64,000 bases of DNA from Pontibacter aquaedesilientis (GTDB lineage: Bacteria > Bacteroidota > Bacteroidia > Cytophagales > Hymenobacteraceae). Positions 62,664-64,000 of this stretch are shown in pieces (position 1 is the stretch's first letter; each line of letters opens with the position of its first letter). Under the pieces are notes generated by a model. That model did not search any database and was not told the origin of the DNA. It worked only from the letters and a program-made list of their open reading frames with translations. The stretch spans positions 310,001 to 374,000 of the forward strand of contig NZ_JACXAJ010000001.1 in assembly GCF_014773225.1 (NCBI RefSeq). The letters are read 5' to 3'. Position numbers and translations under genes: made by a program.

Positions 62664-62913
62664 AAACGAATTTACCCTACTCGACGAACTCTACTTCGTA
62701 ACGTCGTACCCCGACCTGAAAAGCACCAGTGCCCTCACCGACGAGGAACTCTGCGCCGCCCTGCGCGACCTGATCGCCAAAGGCTACATCAAAATCCTCT
62801 ATCCGGACCCTGATACAGAGCATGCCTTCGACGAGAAAACGTTCGGGCAGCAATGCCAGGACTATTTCTATCTGGCGACCAAAGCGGGTCTGGTGGTGCA
62901 CAATTCTATCTAA
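62656..62913 (+). CDS. Small hypothetical protein overlapping the glycosyltransferase
   Basis: Unrecognised 85-aa protein, mostly acidic and Leu-rich: FTLLDELYFVTSYPDLKS, DEELCAALRDLIAKGY and DYFYLATKAGLVVHNSI. The helix-turn-helix-like layout (three short helices and a beta wing around IKILYPDPD) resembles a winged-helix domain, which is a guess. It overlaps the glycosyltransferase end by 8 bp and shares its transcript. Coding bias and length conservation cannot be judged from one copy. Confidence 0.7.
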   Translation: MTENEFTLLDELYFVTSYPDLKSTSALTDEELCAALRDLIAKGYIKILYPDPDTEHAFDEKTFGQQCQDYFYLATKAGLVVHNSI

Positions 62914-63117
62914 GCATCGCATTTACAAGTGTCTGGATTTCCGTTCGCACATGGGTCAGTTTAATTTTGTTTGAACAATTTGTGACGCGGCGGGTTGCCA
63001 TGCTGTAACTGCGGCGAATACGGATTAAAGAGCAGGTTTTTGGTAGAAGGGAAAAGATTGCAGTAGTTTTTTTGTAAATTTACACGATGTATACCTGGCG
63101 CTGTTGTGATGCCGGGT

Positions 63118-63149
63118 GCCTACTGGCCCCACAAGCGAGCACAGTAGGC
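63118..63149 (+). promoter_or_regulatory. Hairpin in the leader of the phosphatase gene
   Basis: GCCTACTG (63118-63125) pairs perfectly with CAGTAGGC (63142-63149) around a 16-base loop, 25 bp before the ATG at 63175. A five-codon ORF (63165-63182, MKQNA) overlaps that ATG in another frame. TAATTTTG at 62962-62969 is a possible -7 box. Confidence 0.4.
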
Positions 63150-63174
63150 AAAGCCCTATAACCTATGAAACAGA

Positions 63175-64000
63175 ATGCCTGAAATAATCACACCTAATGT
63201 TCAGCAGGAACTGAACCTGAAAAAGCTGGAGCTGTCGGCTCTGCTGGAGATTACGCAGGCCATTAACGATAACCTGCCAGAGGAAGCGCTTTACAAAATC
63301 TACCGCTTCACGCTGCTGGCTCAGTTGCAGATTAACCGCCTGGCCCTGTTTGTGCACGACGAGAAGTGGGACTGCAAAGTGAGCTTTGGAACCGACCTCG
63401 ACGCCGCCAAGCTAAACCTGCCCGACGCCATTCTGGAGTTGAAGGAAATCACCCGTATTTCGAAACTGAGCGTGGACAAGAAATGGCGGGCTTTCGAAAT
63501 CGTGATCCCGATTTTGCACAACGGCAAAGTGCTTGCCTTCGTGATGATCGGGAAAATTCAGCCGTACTATACCAACATCGAAGCGCTCAACTTTGTGCAG
63601 ACGGTGAGTAATATCATGCTGGTGGCCATCGAGAACCACCGCATGGCACGACAGCGACTGGCGCAGGAGTCTATCCGGAAAGAGATTGAGATTGCCCGCG
63701 AAGTGCAGTCCATGCTGTTCCCTAAGTCGTTGCCCAACGACAAAGACGTTGCCATCCATGCCAGCTATATACCGCATTCTTCCATCGGCGGCGACTACTA
63801 CGACTTCATTGAGATAGACAAGGACCAGTTTCTTTTCTGCGTGGCCGATGTGTCGGGCAAGGGTGTGCCAGCCTCGCTGCTGATGTCAAACTTCCAGGCA
63901 GGCTTGCGCACCATTTTGCGTCAGACCGCCGACCTGAATACCGTAGTGTCGGAACTCAACCACCTGATCTACCGCAATGCCATCGCCGAGAAATTCATCA
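63175..64000 (+). CDS. GAF-SpoIIE (PP2C-type) serine phosphatase, 3' end cut by window
   Basis: Cytosolic regulator with a GAF-like sensor and a SpoIIE/RsbU-type phosphatase domain; such proteins act on anti-sigma-factor antagonists in partner-switching pathways. The start is ATG 63175 (MPEIITPNVQQELNLKK); the frame stays open to the window end (275 codons visible). The GAF-like part is about residues 15-165 (LLEITQAINDNLPEEALY, FVMIGKIQPYYTNIEALNF). A coupling helix follows (RKEIEIAREVQSMLFPKSLP, 162-181). The phosphatase begins near 190, with SSIGGDYYDF (Asp metal ligand) and FCVADVSGKGVPASLLMSNF. The rest, with the second Asp group, lies beyond the window. Confidence 0.9.
   Translation, partial: MPEIITPNVQQELNLKKLELSALLEITQAINDNLPEEALYKIYRFTLLAQLQINRLALFVHDEKWDCKVSFGTDLDAAKLNLPDAILELKEITRISKLSVDKKWRAFEIVIPILHNGKVLAFVMIGKIQPYYTNIEALNFVQTVSNIMLVAIENHRMARQRLAQESIRKEIEIAREVQSMLFPKSLPNDKDVAIHASYIPHSSIGGDYYDFIEIDKDQFLFCVADVSGKGVPASLLMSNFQAGLRTILRQTADLNTVVSELNHLIYRNAIAEKFI

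Overview
The window looks like chromosomal DNA of a Bacteroidota bacterium in the Cytophagales, most likely the family Hymenobacteraceae (Pontibacter-like). The evidence is a SusC/SusD pair, many short lipoproteins, TAnnTTTG-type promoter boxes with little Shine-Dalgarno signal, moderately high GC coding DNA, and Bacteroidota-restricted families (DUF4290, DUF3109, TIGR02757, lipocalin-like lipoproteins). The genus is an inference, as no rRNA is present. I see no phage, transposase, integrase or CRISPR array.

Layout. (1) 1-12.1 kb: an alginate-type polysaccharide utilization locus on the + strand: SusC (cut by the window edge), SusD, an IPT/TIG surface glycan-binding lipoprotein, then a PL6 lyase, a PL17 exo-lyase and a heparinase II/III-fold lyase. 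A terminator separates the uptake genes from the lyases. (2) 12.1-14.5 kb: an AT-richer patch with a 50-residue basic ORF and an unusual 616-residue PLP enzyme, ending at tRNA-Glu. (3) 14.6-31.4 kb: housekeeping and accessory genes: gapA, a double Usp, a lipid kinase, an eIF1/SUI1 homologue, kdsB, NfeD, a LysM/DPBB protein, two GNATs, YhcH, MutS2 and two families of tandem lipoproteins. (4) 31.5-42 kb: murB, an RlmL-like methyltransferase, murA (Asp in place of the catalytic Cys), DUF4290, a UvrD/PcrA helicase, a Sel1-ankyrin protein, DUF3109 and a lipoprotein. (5) 42.2-49.7 kb: fatty-acid and translation genes accC, accB, efp and fabH, plsX, rpmF, DUF177, interrupted by an opposite-strand pair (triple-PAS protein and CZB-like protein). 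(6) 49.7-56.8 kb: pdxA, pepA, rsmA, mgtE, a D-2-hydroxyacid dehydrogenase, greA with a structured leader, and a HIT protein. (7) 56.9-64 kb: the Mla lipid-transport operon (mlaE-mlaF-mlaD), ruvC, a flippase-like membrane protein, a glycosyltransferase and a partial GAF-SpoIIE phosphatase.

Beyond the genes, three signals stand out. First, the heptamer AGGTATA/TATACCT occurs about 95-100 times by hand count against roughly 8 expected, inside and outside genes and in both orientations. It is nearly absent from some stretches. Second, many intergenic gaps are filled by arrays of degenerate 7-10 bp words (for example AAGTTAGA, or ACGAATTA), often starting at a stop codon and arranged as two inverted arms that could fold into long hairpins; each locus uses its own word. 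Third, greA is preceded by a compact structured RNA with its own promoter and a strong terminator, which I cannot assign to a known family.
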